From NCBI GenBank assembly GCA_964528035.1, contig CAZGQY010000093.1:1-15979 (forward strand): a DNA stretch of 15,979 nucleotides, in the 5' to 3' direction. Origin of the DNA: CAZGQY01 sp964528035 (GTDB taxonomy: Bacteria; Pseudomonadota; Gammaproteobacteria; Methylococcales; UBA1147). Below, piece by piece: positions 1-8,958 of this stretch (position 1 is its first letter; each line of letters starts with the position of its first letter). Under the pieces are notes generated by a model. The model worked only from the letters and a program-made list of their open reading frames with translations. It was not told the origin of the DNA and searched no databases. A program made the translations under genes and the position numbers.

Positions 1-27
1 CTACAAGGATGTATTTACGGCGTCTTC
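1..27 (+). repeat. Possible edge of a dispersed intergenic repeat
   Basis: The window begins with CTACAAGGATGTATTTACGG followed by CGTCTTC, related to the stretch at 15131-15160 through the TACA(A/G)GGATG core. It lies in the 108 nt downstream of glmS. I see no intrinsic terminator for glmS there, so one may lie outside the window. Confidence 0.3.
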
Positions 28-108
28 CGGAACAGATCACCCATAGAGGGGCAAGAAGTTACACTTATTGGTTCTTTATGCATGGTATCGAGTAGTCTAT
101 ATCTCCAC

Positions 109-1938
109 TTATTCCACAGTAACCGACTTCGCCAGATTCCTGGGTTGATCAACATCAGTACCCTTAATAATCGCCACATGGTACGACAATAATTGCAAAG
201 GAATGGTAAAAATCACCGGTGCCATTTCATTTTCGGTCGGCGTCACGGTCATCACGAATACATTATCTTCAGATTTAACCTCGATAGTTTCATCGGCAAA
301 CACAATAAGCTGTCCACCACGAGCGCTAACTTCCTGAAGGTTCGATTTAAGTTTCTCCAGCAAATTATCATTGGGAGCCACAGCCACCACCGGCATTTCG
401 GAGTCTACCAAAGCCAGGGGGCCATGTTTTAACTCACCGGCGGGATACGCTTCCGCATGGATATAAGAAATTTCCTTGAGTTTTAATGCACCTTCCATGG
501 CGACCGGAAAATGACTGCCTCTTCCCAGGAACAAAGTATGATGCTTATCCGCAAAACGCTTGGATAATTCCACGATCTGGTCGTTTAATGCCAGCACATC
601 TTCGACTCGTGCGGGCAAACTGAACAACTGAGAAGCGATGCGTTTTTCAGTAATATTGTCTATTTTGAAGCGCCGACCCACTGCGATAACCAGTTGCATC
701 AATGAGACCAATTGGGTGGTAAATGCTTTGGTCGATGCCACCCCAATTTCCGGACCGGCCCGAGTCATTAATACCAGGTCGGACTCACGCACCAGGGAAC
801 TTTCCTGGACATTGCAGATTGCCAGAGAATGGATCGCGCCCAGGCGTTTAGCTTCGTGCAGGGCCGCCAGAGTATCCGCTGTTTCGCCCGATTGAGAGAT
901 AGTAACCACCAGGGTACCCGCACGCATCATCGGTTCCCGGTAACGGTATTCGCTGGCAATCTCCACATCGCAGGGAACACCTGCCAGCGATTCAAACCAA
1001 TAGCGAGCTACCAGGCCTGCATGGTAGCTGGTACCACAGGCCAGTATTTGTATATTTTTAACCTGGTCAAATATTGCAGAAGCATTAGGGCCAAATGATT
1101 CCTCCATCAACTTCAGACCATTAAAACGCCCTTCAAGCGCTTCGGCTATCACTCTGGGCTGCTCAAATATTTCTTTGAGCATATAATGGCGATACTCACC
1201 GCGCTCGACTTCCTCCGCCTTTAACTGGCTCTCTTTGACTACACGTTGCACCTCTTGACCGGACTCATCGAATATTTTCAGTTTATTGTGCCTGATTTCC
1301 GCAATGTCCCCATCCTCCAAAAAAATAAATTGCTGGGTCACTGGAATCAGGGCAGCCACATCCGATGCAATAAAATATTCGCCTATGCCGACACCGATAA
1401 CCAAAGGGCTACCTTTTCGGCAAGCAATCAATAAATCGGGCTCGTCCACATTGACAACACCCAAGGCATAAGCACCATCCAAGCCAACGACTGTGCGCTG
1501 TACTGCGTCCAATAAAGATTCAGACTGATCTAATTGATCGTAAATTGCATGCACGATGACTTCAGTATCAGTTTCGGAGGTAAATGCATGACCTTTACCG
1601 CTTTGTTGCTCCCTGAGTTCTTCATGATTTTCGATGATACCATTGTGGACAATGGCGACTTTATCTCGACAAATATGGGGGTGAGCATTGGCCTGACTGG
1701 GAACTCCGTGGGTTGCCCATCGTGTATGGGCGATTCCGGTAAATCCAGCGATGGGTTCAGATTGCATAAGATTGTCGAGCTCTTCCACTTTACCCAACTG
1801 TCTTTTTCTATCGATAGCCGTATCATTTAATACCGCAACCCCCGCTGAATCGTATCCTCTATATTCAAGACGACGTAATCCCTCCAACAGGATCGGTACG
1901 ACATCTCTCTGCGCTATGGCGCCAACTATTCCACACAT
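109..1938 (-). CDS. glmS: Glutamine--fructose-6-phosphate aminotransferase (isomerizing) GlmS
   Basis: GlmS makes glucosamine-6-phosphate from fructose-6-phosphate and glutamine, the first committed step of UDP-GlcNAc synthesis in the cytoplasm. The N-terminal glutaminase domain starts Met-Cys-Gly-Ile, so Cys2 becomes the N-terminal nucleophile after Met removal. It also has RGYDSAG, HTRWATHG (71-78) and NGIIEN (99-104). Two SIS sugar-isomerase domains follow, with SQSGET near 348 and GRGSHFPVAMEGALKLKE near 472-489. The C-terminus is DQPRNLAKSVTVE. Glu489, His505 and Lys604 match E. coli E488, H504 and K603 (numbered without Met), and the length of 609 aa equals the E. coli protein. The frame is open 30 nt further upstream, but the Cys nucleophile and an AGAGGA Shine-Dalgarno 7 nt before the ATG at 1938 fix the start. 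It begins 2 nt after the glmU stop, so translation is probably coupled. Confidence 0.98.
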   Translation of the reverse strand: MCGIVGAIAQRDVVPILLEGLRRLEYRGYDSAGVAVLNDTAIDRKRQLGKVEELDNLMQSEPIAGFTGIAHTRWATHGVPSQANAHPHICRDKVAIVHNGIIENHEELREQQSGKGHAFTSETDTEVIVHAIYDQLDQSESLLDAVQRTVVGLDGAYALGVVNVDEPDLLIACRKGSPLVIGVGIGEYFIASDVAALIPVTQQFIFLEDGDIAEIRHNKLKIFDESGQEVQRVVKESQLKAEEVERGEYRHYMLKEIFEQPRVIAEALEGRFNGLKLMEESFGPNASAIFDQVKNIQILACGTSYHAGLVARYWFESLAGVPCDVEIASEYRYREPMMRAGTLVVTISQSGETADTLAALHEAKRLGAIHSLAICNVQESSLVRESDLVLMTRAGPEIGVASTKAFTTQLVSLMQLVIAVGRRFKIDNITEKRIASQLFSLPARVEDVLALNDQIVELSKRFADKHHTLFLGRGSHFPVAMEGALKLKEISYIHAEAYPAGELKHGPLALVDSEMPVVAVAPNDNLLEKLKSNLQEVSARGGQLIVFADETIEVKSEDNVFVMTVTPTENEMAPVIFTIPLQLLSYHVAIIKGTDVDQPRNLAKSVTVE

Positions 1939-1940
1939 GA

Positions 1941-3308
1941 TCATTTCCTCTTTACGGGGCGCTGCCACCCGTTGATTGAAAATTGTTTACTGCGACTCAG
2001 TGTTAATTTATTCTCCGGAGCAGTTCTGGTTATCGTCGACCCGGCTCCAATTGTTGAATTTTTCTTAATCGTTACCGGTGCAATAAGTTGAGTATCCGAA
2101 CCGATAAATACATCATCTTCTATTGTCGTTTGAAATTTATTAGCACCATCGTAGTTACAGGTAATTGTACCCGCACCCACATTGACTCGAGAACCCACCG
2201 TACTGTCACCTATATAGCTTAGGTGGCTTATTTTTGTCTGATCTGCAATATCTGATTTTTTGATTTCTACAAAATTACCTACGTGTACATGATCCGCTAA
2301 AGCCGTCTCAGGACGAAGACGTGCAAAAGGCCCAATGCGACAAGAATCACCAATCAATGAATCCTCTATTACGGAATTAGGCAATATTTCAACATTATCA
2401 CCAATTCTTGTATCCTTAATGGAACAATTAGCACCAATACGAACATTGTCTCCAATTTCAATATTGCCGGATAACACGACGTTGATATCTATTTCAACAT
2501 CCTGGCCAATATGCAGCAGTTCTCCGCGTACATCGATTCTATCCGGATCTCGTAATGTAACCCCTCGCTCCATTAAAGAGCCAGCGATATTCGTTTGCAA
2601 AGCACGCTCAAGATGAGCCAATTGACTGCGGGAATTAACACCCAATACTTCATCTTCCGACATTGGGTTAAAGGTATTAACCGATAACCCATCTGACACG
2701 GTTAATCCGATCACATCGGTGAGATAATACTCATTCTGCGCATTACTATTACTCAGTCGAGACAGACATTTTTTTAATTGCTCTCCACATACTGCAAGTA
2801 TGCCTGTATTCACTTCCTGAATGTTTCGTTCTTCATCGGTTGCGTCTTTTTCTTCTACGCTTCTCTGCACCTTGCCCTCAGAATTTCTGAGGATTCTGCC
2901 ATATCCAAATGGATTATCCAGACACACCGTCAACAATCCTGCAGAGTTTTCGTCACAAACATCTAATAGACCCTTAACCGTATCAACCTGCAGCAATGGA
3001 ACATCTCCATACAGGATCAACACCTTGGAGTCATCCTCTATAATATCAGAAGCCTGCATCACCGCATGCCCGGTACCCAAACGTTCTTTTTGTTCCACCC
3101 ATTTTGCCTTCAAATGACCAAGATCATTGATCAGGCGTTCACCGCCATGGCCATAAATAATGGTTATGTCATCCCCTGCTACTTGTTGGGCAAGTCGGTA
3201 TACATGTTCCAGTAAGGAATAAGCTCCAATATGGTGTAAAACCTTTGGCTTTGCTGACTTCATCCGGGTACCCTGACCCGCCGCCAAGATGATGCATTTC
3301 GTTTTCAT
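1941..3308 (-). CDS. glmU: Bifunctional UDP-GlcNAc pyrophosphorylase / glucosamine-1-P acetyltransferase GlmU
   Basis: GlmU acetylates glucosamine-1-phosphate and then couples it to UTP, giving UDP-GlcNAc for peptidoglycan and lipid A. The N-terminal nucleotidyltransferase domain shows the signature LAAGQGTRMKSAKPK (8-22, catalytic Arg15 and Lys22), GTGHAV (78-83), YGDVPLL (100-106, metal-binding Asp102) and EVNTGI near 165. From about residue 250 the protein is a left-handed beta-helix of I/V-G-x-x hexapeptides. It includes the acetyltransferase residues around RLRPE (330-334), His362 in SHLSYIGD, and NYDGANKF (385-392). The length of 455 aa compares with 456 in E. coli. The ATG at 3308 has GGTGA 6 nt upstream. 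The gene stands 230 nt after the atp terminator, so it probably has its own promoter, and it forms a two-gene operon with glmS. Confidence 0.98.
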   Translation of the reverse strand: MKTKCIILAAGQGTRMKSAKPKVLHHIGAYSLLEHVYRLAQQVAGDDITIIYGHGGERLINDLGHLKAKWVEQKERLGTGHAVMQASDIIEDDSKVLILYGDVPLLQVDTVKGLLDVCDENSAGLLTVCLDNPFGYGRILRNSEGKVQRSVEEKDATDEERNIQEVNTGILAVCGEQLKKCLSRLSNSNAQNEYYLTDVIGLTVSDGLSVNTFNPMSEDEVLGVNSRSQLAHLERALQTNIAGSLMERGVTLRDPDRIDVRGELLHIGQDVEIDINVVLSGNIEIGDNVRIGANCSIKDTRIGDNVEILPNSVIEDSLIGDSCRIGPFARLRPETALADHVHVGNFVEIKKSDIADQTKISHLSYIGDSTVGSRVNVGAGTITCNYDGANKFQTTIEDDVFIGSDTQLIAPVTIKKNSTIGAGSTITRTAPENKLTLSRSKQFSINGWQRPVKRK

Positions 3309-3538
3309 GTCATTTCACCGATATTAGTAATGGGAATGAGGCAAATGTTTTGTACCTATTAAGAGTAGACAAATAGACCCTGTTGAGTCGGCTTATTGTT
3401 TAGAATACGAATTTCTTTTTTCGGACATGCAGAAAAACTCTTGAAAGTATCATGGTACAAAAAATAGTACGCGCCGTAAAAATTCTCGTGTTAACGATAA
3501 GCCGGTAGAAGCTCCGTACTCTATTTCCAAAACAAAAA
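3309..3538 (-). other. atpC-glmU intergenic region, probable glmU-glmS promoter region
   Basis: No gene is supported here. The atp operon ends at the terminator on its upstream side, so glmU-glmS needs a promoter within these 230 nt. The best word pair I see on the minus strand is TTAACA with TACTAT at 19 nt spacing (about 3462-3492), which is suboptimal and only weakly supported. A 93-codon minus-strand frame that runs from inside atpC into this region has no Shine-Dalgarno and no recognisable domain. Confidence 0.3.
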
Positions 3539-3579
3539 AACCTGTCAGGATACGGTAATTCACCGTATCCTGACAGGTT
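3534..3579 (-). terminator. Intrinsic terminator of the atp operon
   Basis: A perfect inverted repeat has arms at 3539-3556 and 3562-3579 (18 bp, core CCTGTCAGGATACGGT) and a 5-nt loop. Read on the minus strand, it is followed immediately by TTTTTTT (3534-3540), then GTTTT. It starts 22 nt after the atpC stop. There is no T-run on the other side, so it acts in the atp direction only. This is a textbook Rho-independent terminator. Confidence 0.95.
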
Positions 3580-3601
3580 CTTGGATCGATCAATACGAAT
3601 A

Positions 3602-4021
3602 TTATGATCGTCGCTTTCTAAGTCTATCAAGTGTCCGTAGCTGCATAACGGCTTGTGCGAGTTCGGCCTGGGCTTTCGCATAATCGATTTTATCGGACTT
3701 TTCGTTCATAGCTTCCTCAGCCTTCGTTTTTGCTGCCAGAGCCGCCGACTCGTCTATATCATCCGCCCTGATTGCAGTATCCGCTAATACCGTTACTAGA
3801 TGAGGCTGTACTTCAAGCAAGCCCCCGGAAATAAAAAATGGAAACTCTTCTTTTTCTGTTTTAACCCGAACTTCACCCGGATTGAGTCGAGTAATCATTT
3901 GTGCGTGTCGTGGGGCAATACCAACTTCACCCAGTACAGCAGGCGCGAATACCATTTCTGCCAAACCGGAATAGATTTCCTTTTCCGCACTAACAATGTC
4001 GACATGAATTGTCATAGCCAT
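3602..4021 (-). CDS. atpC: F1Fo ATP synthase subunit epsilon
   Basis: Epsilon is part of the central rotor stalk of F1. It binds gamma and the c-ring and inhibits ATP hydrolysis through its C-terminal helices. The start MAMTIHVDIVSAEKEIYSG matches the E. coli N-terminus. An N-terminal beta-sandwich (GLAEMVFAPAVLGEVGIAPRHAQM, FFISGGLLEVQP, VTVLADTAIRADDIDE) is followed by the helical hairpin from about residue 90 (AKTKAEEAMNEK, AQAELAQAVMQLRTLDRLRKRRS). The length of 139 aa equals E. coli. The frame is open for 17 more codons into atpD, but the ATG at 4021 has GAGG 7 nt upstream and lies 10 nt after the atpD stop. It is the last gene of the atp operon. Confidence 0.97.
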   Translation of the reverse strand: MAMTIHVDIVSAEKEIYSGLAEMVFAPAVLGEVGIAPRHAQMITRLNPGEVRVKTEKEEFPFFISGGLLEVQPHLVTVLADTAIRADDIDESAALAAKTKAEEAMNEKSDKIDYAKAQAELAQAVMQLRTLDRLRKRRS

Positions 4022-4031
4022 AATTTCGCCT

Positions 4032-5417
4032 CTAGGCAGCCGCCATTCCTTTCGCTTTTTCAAGCGCTTCATCTATGGTGCCTACCATATAAAAAGCCTG
4101 TTCAGGAATATCGTCATACTCGCCGTCGATTATCCCTTTAAATCCAGATATCGTGTCTTTCAGCGACACATACTTGCCAGGTGATCCGGTAAATACTTCA
4201 GCAACGAAAAACGGTTGCGAAAGAAATCTTTGAATTTTTCTTGCTCTGGACACAGTCAATTTATCTTCTTCTGACAATTCATCCATACCCAAAATGGCAA
4301 TAATATCACGCAATTCTTTATATCTTTGCAGGGTTCCCTGTACCGCTCGCGTAGTATCGTAATGGTCTTGCCCGATAACCAGTGGATCCAACTGACGGCT
4401 AGTGGAATCCAATGGATCAACCGCAGGGTAAATCCCCAACTCAGCGATCTGCCGTGACAACACGACCGTTGCATCCAAATGTGCAAAGGTTGTTGCCGGA
4501 GAAGGGTCAGTCAAATCATCTGCAGGTACATACACCGCCTGGATTGATGTGATTGAACCGGTCTTGGTTGATGTAATGCGTTCTTGAAGAGTTCCCATTT
4601 CTTCAGCCAGGTTAGGCTGATATCCTACTGCTGAAGGCATACGCCCCAACAAGGCAGACACTTCTGTACCAGCGAGTGTATAACGATAAATATTATCCAC
4701 GAAGAAGAGTACGTCGCGTCCTTCTTCACGAAAATATTCGGCCATGGTTAAACCCGTTAGCGCAACACGCAGGCGGTTACCCGGAGGCTCGTTCATCTGA
4801 CCATAAACCAGTGACACTTTATCCAGCACATTACTGTCAGTCATTTCATGATAGAAATCGTTACCTTCACGAGTACGCTCTCCTACCCCCGCAAACACAG
4901 AAAACCCACTATGTTCCAGAGCAATATTTCGAATCAGCTCCATCATGTTTACAGTTTTGCCTACACCAGCTCCACCAAACAATCCAACTTTACCGCCTTT
5001 AGCAAAAGGACAGATTAAATCGATGACTTTGATTCCAGTTTCCAATAAATCATTATTGGCTGCTTGCTCATCATAAGTCGGAGCGCTTCTGTGTATTGCC
5101 CACTTTTCTTTTTCGCCAATGGCACCCTTTTCATCGATAGGATCACCCAGAACATTCATAATTCGACCCAGGGTTTCCTGCCCCACCGGCACCTGAATGG
5201 CTTTCCCTGTATTGTCAACGTCGACCCCACGACCTAAACCATCGGTGGTTCCCATTGCGATTGTTCTGACGATTCCGTCACCCAGTTGTTGCTGAACTTC
5301 CAGGGTCAGATTGTGGCCCTGAACAATAAGTGCGTCATACACCTTAGGCAGCGACTCTCTTGGAAACTCCACATCGACTACTGCACCAATAATTTGGACA
5401 ATTTTACCCGAACTCAT
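4032..5417 (-). CDS. atpD: F1Fo ATP synthase subunit beta (catalytic)
   Basis: Beta is the catalytic F1 subunit that makes ATP from ADP and phosphate. It has the P-loop GGAGVGKT (148-155), catalytic Glu180 in GERTREG, Walker B DVLFFVDN (235-242) and the signature PAVDPLDSTSR. The DELSEED lever motif (379-385) and the C-terminal QPFFVAEVFTGSPGKYV are also present. At 461 aa it is one longer than E. coli. The ATG at 5417 has GAGGA 7 nt upstream. It sits 50 nt after atpG and 10 nt before atpC, in the standard operon position. All catalytic residues I can place are intact. Confidence 0.99.
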   Translation of the reverse strand: MSSGKIVQIIGAVVDVEFPRESLPKVYDALIVQGHNLTLEVQQQLGDGIVRTIAMGTTDGLGRGVDVDNTGKAIQVPVGQETLGRIMNVLGDPIDEKGAIGEKEKWAIHRSAPTYDEQAANNDLLETGIKVIDLICPFAKGGKVGLFGGAGVGKTVNMMELIRNIALEHSGFSVFAGVGERTREGNDFYHEMTDSNVLDKVSLVYGQMNEPPGNRLRVALTGLTMAEYFREEGRDVLFFVDNIYRYTLAGTEVSALLGRMPSAVGYQPNLAEEMGTLQERITSTKTGSITSIQAVYVPADDLTDPSPATTFAHLDATVVLSRQIAELGIYPAVDPLDSTSRQLDPLVIGQDHYDTTRAVQGTLQRYKELRDIIAILGMDELSEEDKLTVSRARKIQRFLSQPFFVAEVFTGSPGKYVSLKDTISGFKGIIDGEYDDIPEQAFYMVGTIDEALEKAKGMAAA

Positions 5418-5467
5418 TTTTGAATCCTCATTAAGACTTTGTATTATTCGTTTATTTCATTAAAAGC

Positions 5468-6331
5468 TTAGACAGCCGCCGCACCCGCAACAATTTCGGA
5501 AATTTCCTGGGTTATCGCTGCCTGGCGCTCTTTGTTATAGACCAGCTGCAATTCATCAATCAGTTTTCCTGCATTGTCTGACGCACTCTTCATCGCCACC
5601 ATTCGTGCCGCCTGTTCGCAAGCATTGTTCTCGACAACCCCCTGGTAAACGATTGACTCTATGTAGCGCACCAGTAAGTCATCAAGGATTTCTTTCGCGT
5701 CCGGTTCGTATATATAATCCCAGTGACCGGCCAGATCTTCTACCAACTCATCAGAAGAAATAGGTAAAAGCTGTTCCAAAGTTGGCTTTTGTGTCATGGT
5801 GTTTACAAACTCATTGTATACGACATACAGGGTATCAATACTACCGTCTTCGTATGCGTCCAACATCACCTTTATAACACCGATGAGATCGTCAAGATGC
5901 GGGGTATCACCAATTTTTGTTGCCTGGGCAATTACTTGCGCACCTATATTTGCAAGAAAGCCCGCACCTTTTTGGCCGATACAACACAGATCTATTTCTT
6001 TACCCTCATCTTCCCATTTTTGCAAATCGCGGATTAATTTCCTGTACAAATTTGCATTCAAGCCACCACACAAGCCCCGATCAGAAGTCACAACGATAAC
6101 ACCGATACGTTTTGCTTCCCTGGGAACGAGAAAATCATGCTTATACTCAGGATTTGCATGCGAAAGATGATTGATAATCTGACCAATTTTACGCGAATAT
6201 GGTCGTGTTGCCTGCATTCTTTCCTGAGTTTTACGCATTTTACTCGCCGCCACCATTTCCATGGCTCGAGTAATCTTCTGAGTATTTTTTATACTCGCGA
6301 TTTTGGTTCGGATCTCTTTTCCGCTGGCCAT
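5468..6331 (-). CDS. atpG: F1Fo ATP synthase subunit gamma
   Basis: Gamma is the rotating shaft that drives conformational change in the alpha3beta3 head. The N-terminal coiled-coil helix has the conserved start MASGKEIRTKIASIKNTQKITRAMEMVAASKM. A Rossmann-like middle contains VTSDRGLCGGLNANLYR, and the second long helix at the C-terminus contains ACEQAARMVAMKSASDNAGKLI with NKERQAAITQEISEIVAGA. The length of 287 aa equals E. coli. The ATG at 6331 has AAGGA about 8 nt upstream and begins 11 nt after the atpA stop. Confidence 0.98.
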   Translation of the reverse strand: MASGKEIRTKIASIKNTQKITRAMEMVAASKMRKTQERMQATRPYSRKIGQIINHLSHANPEYKHDFLVPREAKRIGVIVVTSDRGLCGGLNANLYRKLIRDLQKWEDEGKEIDLCCIGQKGAGFLANIGAQVIAQATKIGDTPHLDDLIGVIKVMLDAYEDGSIDTLYVVYNEFVNTMTQKPTLEQLLPISSDELVEDLAGHWDYIYEPDAKEILDDLLVRYIESIVYQGVVENNACEQAARMVAMKSASDNAGKLIDELQLVYNKERQAAITQEISEIVAGAAAV

Positions 6332-6342
6332 TTTTGTATCCT

Positions 6343-7884
6343 TTACCAGGAATGATTTTTGATGAAATCAGCGATGGCGGACTTAAATTGATCCGAGACT
6401 TCATCACTATAATCGCCATTTTCGTCGACTTTAGCTATCAGGTCGGACTGTTCTGATTTCATATAACTTTGCAATGCATCTTCAAAATCACGAACTTTAT
6501 TCACTTCGACGTCATCTAAATAGCCTTCATTCACCGCGAATAAAGAAATCGCCATTTGCGCGACACTCATCGGCGAATACTGGTTTTGTTTCATCATTTC
6601 AGTAACCCGCTGACCGCGTTCAATCTGTTTACGGGTACTTTCATCCAAATCAGAAGCAAACTGAGCAAAAGCCTGCAATTCTCTGTATTGAGCCAAATCC
6701 AATCGAATACCACCGCCCAGTTTCTTAATCACTTTGGTTTGAGCAGCACCGCCTACACGCGAAACCGACAGCCCCGCGTTGACCGCTGGTCGGACACCGG
6801 CATTAAATAAGTCTGTCTCCAAAAAGATCTGTCCATCTGTAATAGAAATTACGTTAGTTGGAACGAACGCAGATACATCACCCGCCTGTGTTTCGATAAT
6901 AGGTAAAGCGGTTAAAGATCCTGTTTTTCCTTTAACTTTGCCTTTTGTCAATTTCTCTACTTCGACGGCATTGATCCGCGATGCTCGTTCAAGCAAACGC
7001 GAATGCAAATAGAATACGTCTCCGGGATAAGCTTCACGACCAGGTGGACGACGTAACAACAAGGAGACCTGTCTGTATGCCCAGGCCTGCTTGGTCAAAT
7101 CATCATAAATAATCAGTGCATCTTCTCCACGATCACGGAAATACTCTCCCATGGAGCAACCGGTATAGGGCGCAATAAATTGCAACGCCGCCGAGTCAGA
7201 TGCCGATGCAGAAACCACGATAGTATGTTCCATAGCACCATGTTCTTCTAACTTCCTGACCACGTTAGCAATAGACGATTGTTTCTGACCAATGGCCACA
7301 TAGACACATTTGATACCACTACCTTTCTGGTTAATGATCGCGTCTATGGCAATAGCCGTCTTACCCGTTTGCCGGTCACCGATAATCAATTCTCGTTGAC
7401 CACGACCTACCGGAATCATGGCATCAATTGACTTCAAACCGGTCTGTACAGGCTGGTCGACAGATTGACGGGCAATAACACCGGGTGCGATTTTTTCTAT
7501 GGGTGAAGTCTCATCCGTATCCACAGGGCCTTTACCATCAATGGGTTGACCCAGAGAATCGACTACCCTCCCCAGTAAGGCTTCACCTACAGGCACTTCA
7601 AGAATTTTGCCTGTACATTTAACACTGTCACCTTCGGTGAGATGCTGATAAGCACCTAATACAACCGCCCCGACAGAATCACGTTCAAGGTTTAATGCCA
7701 TGCCGTAAGTATTGCCAGGAAACTCCAGCATTTCGCCCTGTAGGGCATTATCTAATCCATGAATACGAACAATTCCATCGGTAATACTGACGATTGTTCC
7801 TTCACTATGGGCCTCTATACTCAGATCGAAGTTTTCGATCTTCTTTTTAATGAGGTCACTAATTTCTGATGGGTTTAATTGCAT
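6343..7884 (-). CDS. atpA: F1Fo ATP synthase subunit alpha
   Basis: Alpha forms the F1 hexamer with beta and carries the non-catalytic nucleotide sites. It has the N-terminal helix MQLNPSEISDLIKKKIENF, which contacts delta, and a beta-barrel domain with EGTIVSITDGIVRIHGL. The P-loop is GDRQTGKT (169-176). The arginine finger is Arg376 in SVSRVGG, at the same number as E. coli. The C-terminal helical domain ends FIKNHSW. The length of 513 aa equals E. coli. The ATG at 7884 lies 14 nt after the atpH stop and its Shine-Dalgarno is poor (GAGAAAG), so coupling to atpH is likely. Confidence 0.99.
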   Translation of the reverse strand: MQLNPSEISDLIKKKIENFDLSIEAHSEGTIVSITDGIVRIHGLDNALQGEMLEFPGNTYGMALNLERDSVGAVVLGAYQHLTEGDSVKCTGKILEVPVGEALLGRVVDSLGQPIDGKGPVDTDETSPIEKIAPGVIARQSVDQPVQTGLKSIDAMIPVGRGQRELIIGDRQTGKTAIAIDAIINQKGSGIKCVYVAIGQKQSSIANVVRKLEEHGAMEHTIVVSASASDSAALQFIAPYTGCSMGEYFRDRGEDALIIYDDLTKQAWAYRQVSLLLRRPPGREAYPGDVFYLHSRLLERASRINAVEVEKLTKGKVKGKTGSLTALPIIETQAGDVSAFVPTNVISITDGQIFLETDLFNAGVRPAVNAGLSVSRVGGAAQTKVIKKLGGGIRLDLAQYRELQAFAQFASDLDESTRKQIERGQRVTEMMKQNQYSPMSVAQMAISLFAVNEGYLDDVEVNKVRDFEDALQSYMKSEQSDLIAKVDENGDYSDEVSDQFKSAIADFIKNHSW

Positions 7885-7898
7885 AATTCTTTCTCACT

Positions 7899-8435
7899 CT
7901 AGGTGTAGAGTCTCTTGGCTAATGTTTGTAGCTGGCCACGTACAGATGCATCGATCACCATATCACCAGCTCGAATCAATACTCCGCCAATTAGCGATGA
8001 GTCTTTCTCAACCTGGAATTGCACTTTTTTATTCAGTGTTTTTTCCAAAATTTTCGAAAGCTGCTGCTCGGCAGTTTTAGTTAAAGGGTAAGCTGTTTTA
8101 ATATGAGCGTCGACATATCCTTCCTCGTCCGCACGGTATGCTTCATAGAGCTCGCTAATATGCGACGCCAATTTCAACCGATTGTTCTCGATCAGCAGTC
8201 GAACCAAATTAGAACCTTCGCCGCTTATTTGCCCTTTACATATTCCTAAAAGCAAATCTGTAAAGCTAGAACGATCTATTCTTGGATTATCTGATGCTGC
8301 TGCCAATTCATTATTCTTCATTACAATAGCCAGAAACTTGAGGTCATCTGACCATTCCTGGGTATTTTCGCTTTCCTTTGCGCGCTTGAATACGGCTTCC
8401 GCATAGGGGCGGGCTAATGTCGCTAATTCGCTCAT
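7899..8435 (-). CDS. atpH: F1Fo ATP synthase subunit delta
   Basis: Delta (OSCP in mitochondria) caps the F1 head and ties it to the peripheral b-subunit stalk. The sequence begins with the family signature ELATLARPYAEAVFKRA. A helical N-terminal domain of about 110 residues is followed by the conserved C-terminal part around VQFQVEKDSSLIGGVLIRAGDMVIDASVRGQLQTLAKRL. The 178 aa compare with 177 in E. coli. The ATG at 8435 is one base after the atpF stop and lacks a good Shine-Dalgarno, which fits translational coupling to atpF. Confidence 0.97.
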   Translation of the reverse strand: MSELATLARPYAEAVFKRAKESENTQEWSDDLKFLAIVMKNNELAAASDNPRIDRSSFTDLLLGICKGQISGEGSNLVRLLIENNRLKLASHISELYEAYRADEEGYVDAHIKTAYPLTKTAEQQLSKILEKTLNKKVQFQVEKDSSLIGGVLIRAGDMVIDASVRGQLQTLAKRLYT

Positions 8436-8436
8436 T

Positions 8437-8916
8437 CTATGATTTGCCTATTCGTTTGGAAAACGATGTAAGAATCTCTGAATGGGCTTTTTTGTCGACT
8501 TCTTTTTGCAAAATCTGTTCAGCAGCACCGATAGCGAGTTCCGAAACCTGCTTTTGAAGTCCATCCTTAACTTGCTGGATTTCATGTTCAATCTCAGCTT
8601 GTGCAGAGGAGATCATACGAGCACCTTCCTCTTTCGCGTCACTTTTCGATTCTTCCACAAGCTCCGAGGCCCGTTTCTGTGCAAGACTCACAATATCAGC
8701 TGCCTGATTTTTAGCATCCTTTAAAACATCTTTAGCTCGCTTTTCAGCCAGTTCCATATCTTTCTGACCACGATCAGCTGCCGCCAGTCCATCAGCGATT
8801 TTTTGTTTACGCTCTTCCAAAGCTTGAATCAACGGCGGCCAAATGTACTTCATGGTAAACCACACCAGAAGCGTGAACGTAATCATCTGACCGATTAGCG
8901 TCAAATTGATACTCAC
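8437..8916 (-). CDS. atpF: F1Fo ATP synthase subunit b
   Basis: Subunit b is the membrane-anchored peripheral stalk, present as a dimer. One N-terminal membrane helix spans about residues 5-25, followed by KYIWPPLIQALEERKQKIADGL, the family's hinge signature. A long charged, Ala-rich amphipathic coiled coil then runs to the end. The 159 aa compare with 156 in E. coli. The gene starts with GTG at 8916 (GTG AGT ATC AAT), not ATG. The alignment to E. coli and a clean GAGG 8 nt upstream support this, and no upstream in-frame ATG fits. It lies 42 nt after atpE. Confidence 0.97.
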   Translation of the reverse strand: MSINLTLIGQMITFTLLVWFTMKYIWPPLIQALEERKQKIADGLAAADRGQKDMELAEKRAKDVLKDAKNQAADIVSLAQKRASELVEESKSDAKEEGARMISSAQAEIEHEIQQVKDGLQKQVSELAIGAAEQILQKEVDKKAHSEILTSFSKRIGKS

Positions 8917-8958
8917 AATACTGTCCTCTTGACTATATAGGGATAGTTAAAAATTGTA

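Noticed and set aside
3400..3681. 93-codon minus-strand frame running from atpC across the atp terminator
   Set aside because: It overlaps atpC and the terminator hairpin, has no Shine-Dalgarno, and its translation is basic with no recognisable domain.
3800..4141. 113-codon plus-strand frame opposite atpC/atpD, and similar plus-strand frames throughout
   Set aside because: They lie antisense to highly conserved genes, have no Shine-Dalgarno or family pattern, and are expected shadows.
4693..4701. TTATCCACG, one base from a DnaA box
   Set aside because: It is a single copy inside atpD coding for the conserved VDNI of Walker B, with no cluster and no AT-rich unwinding region. No oriC is evident in the window.
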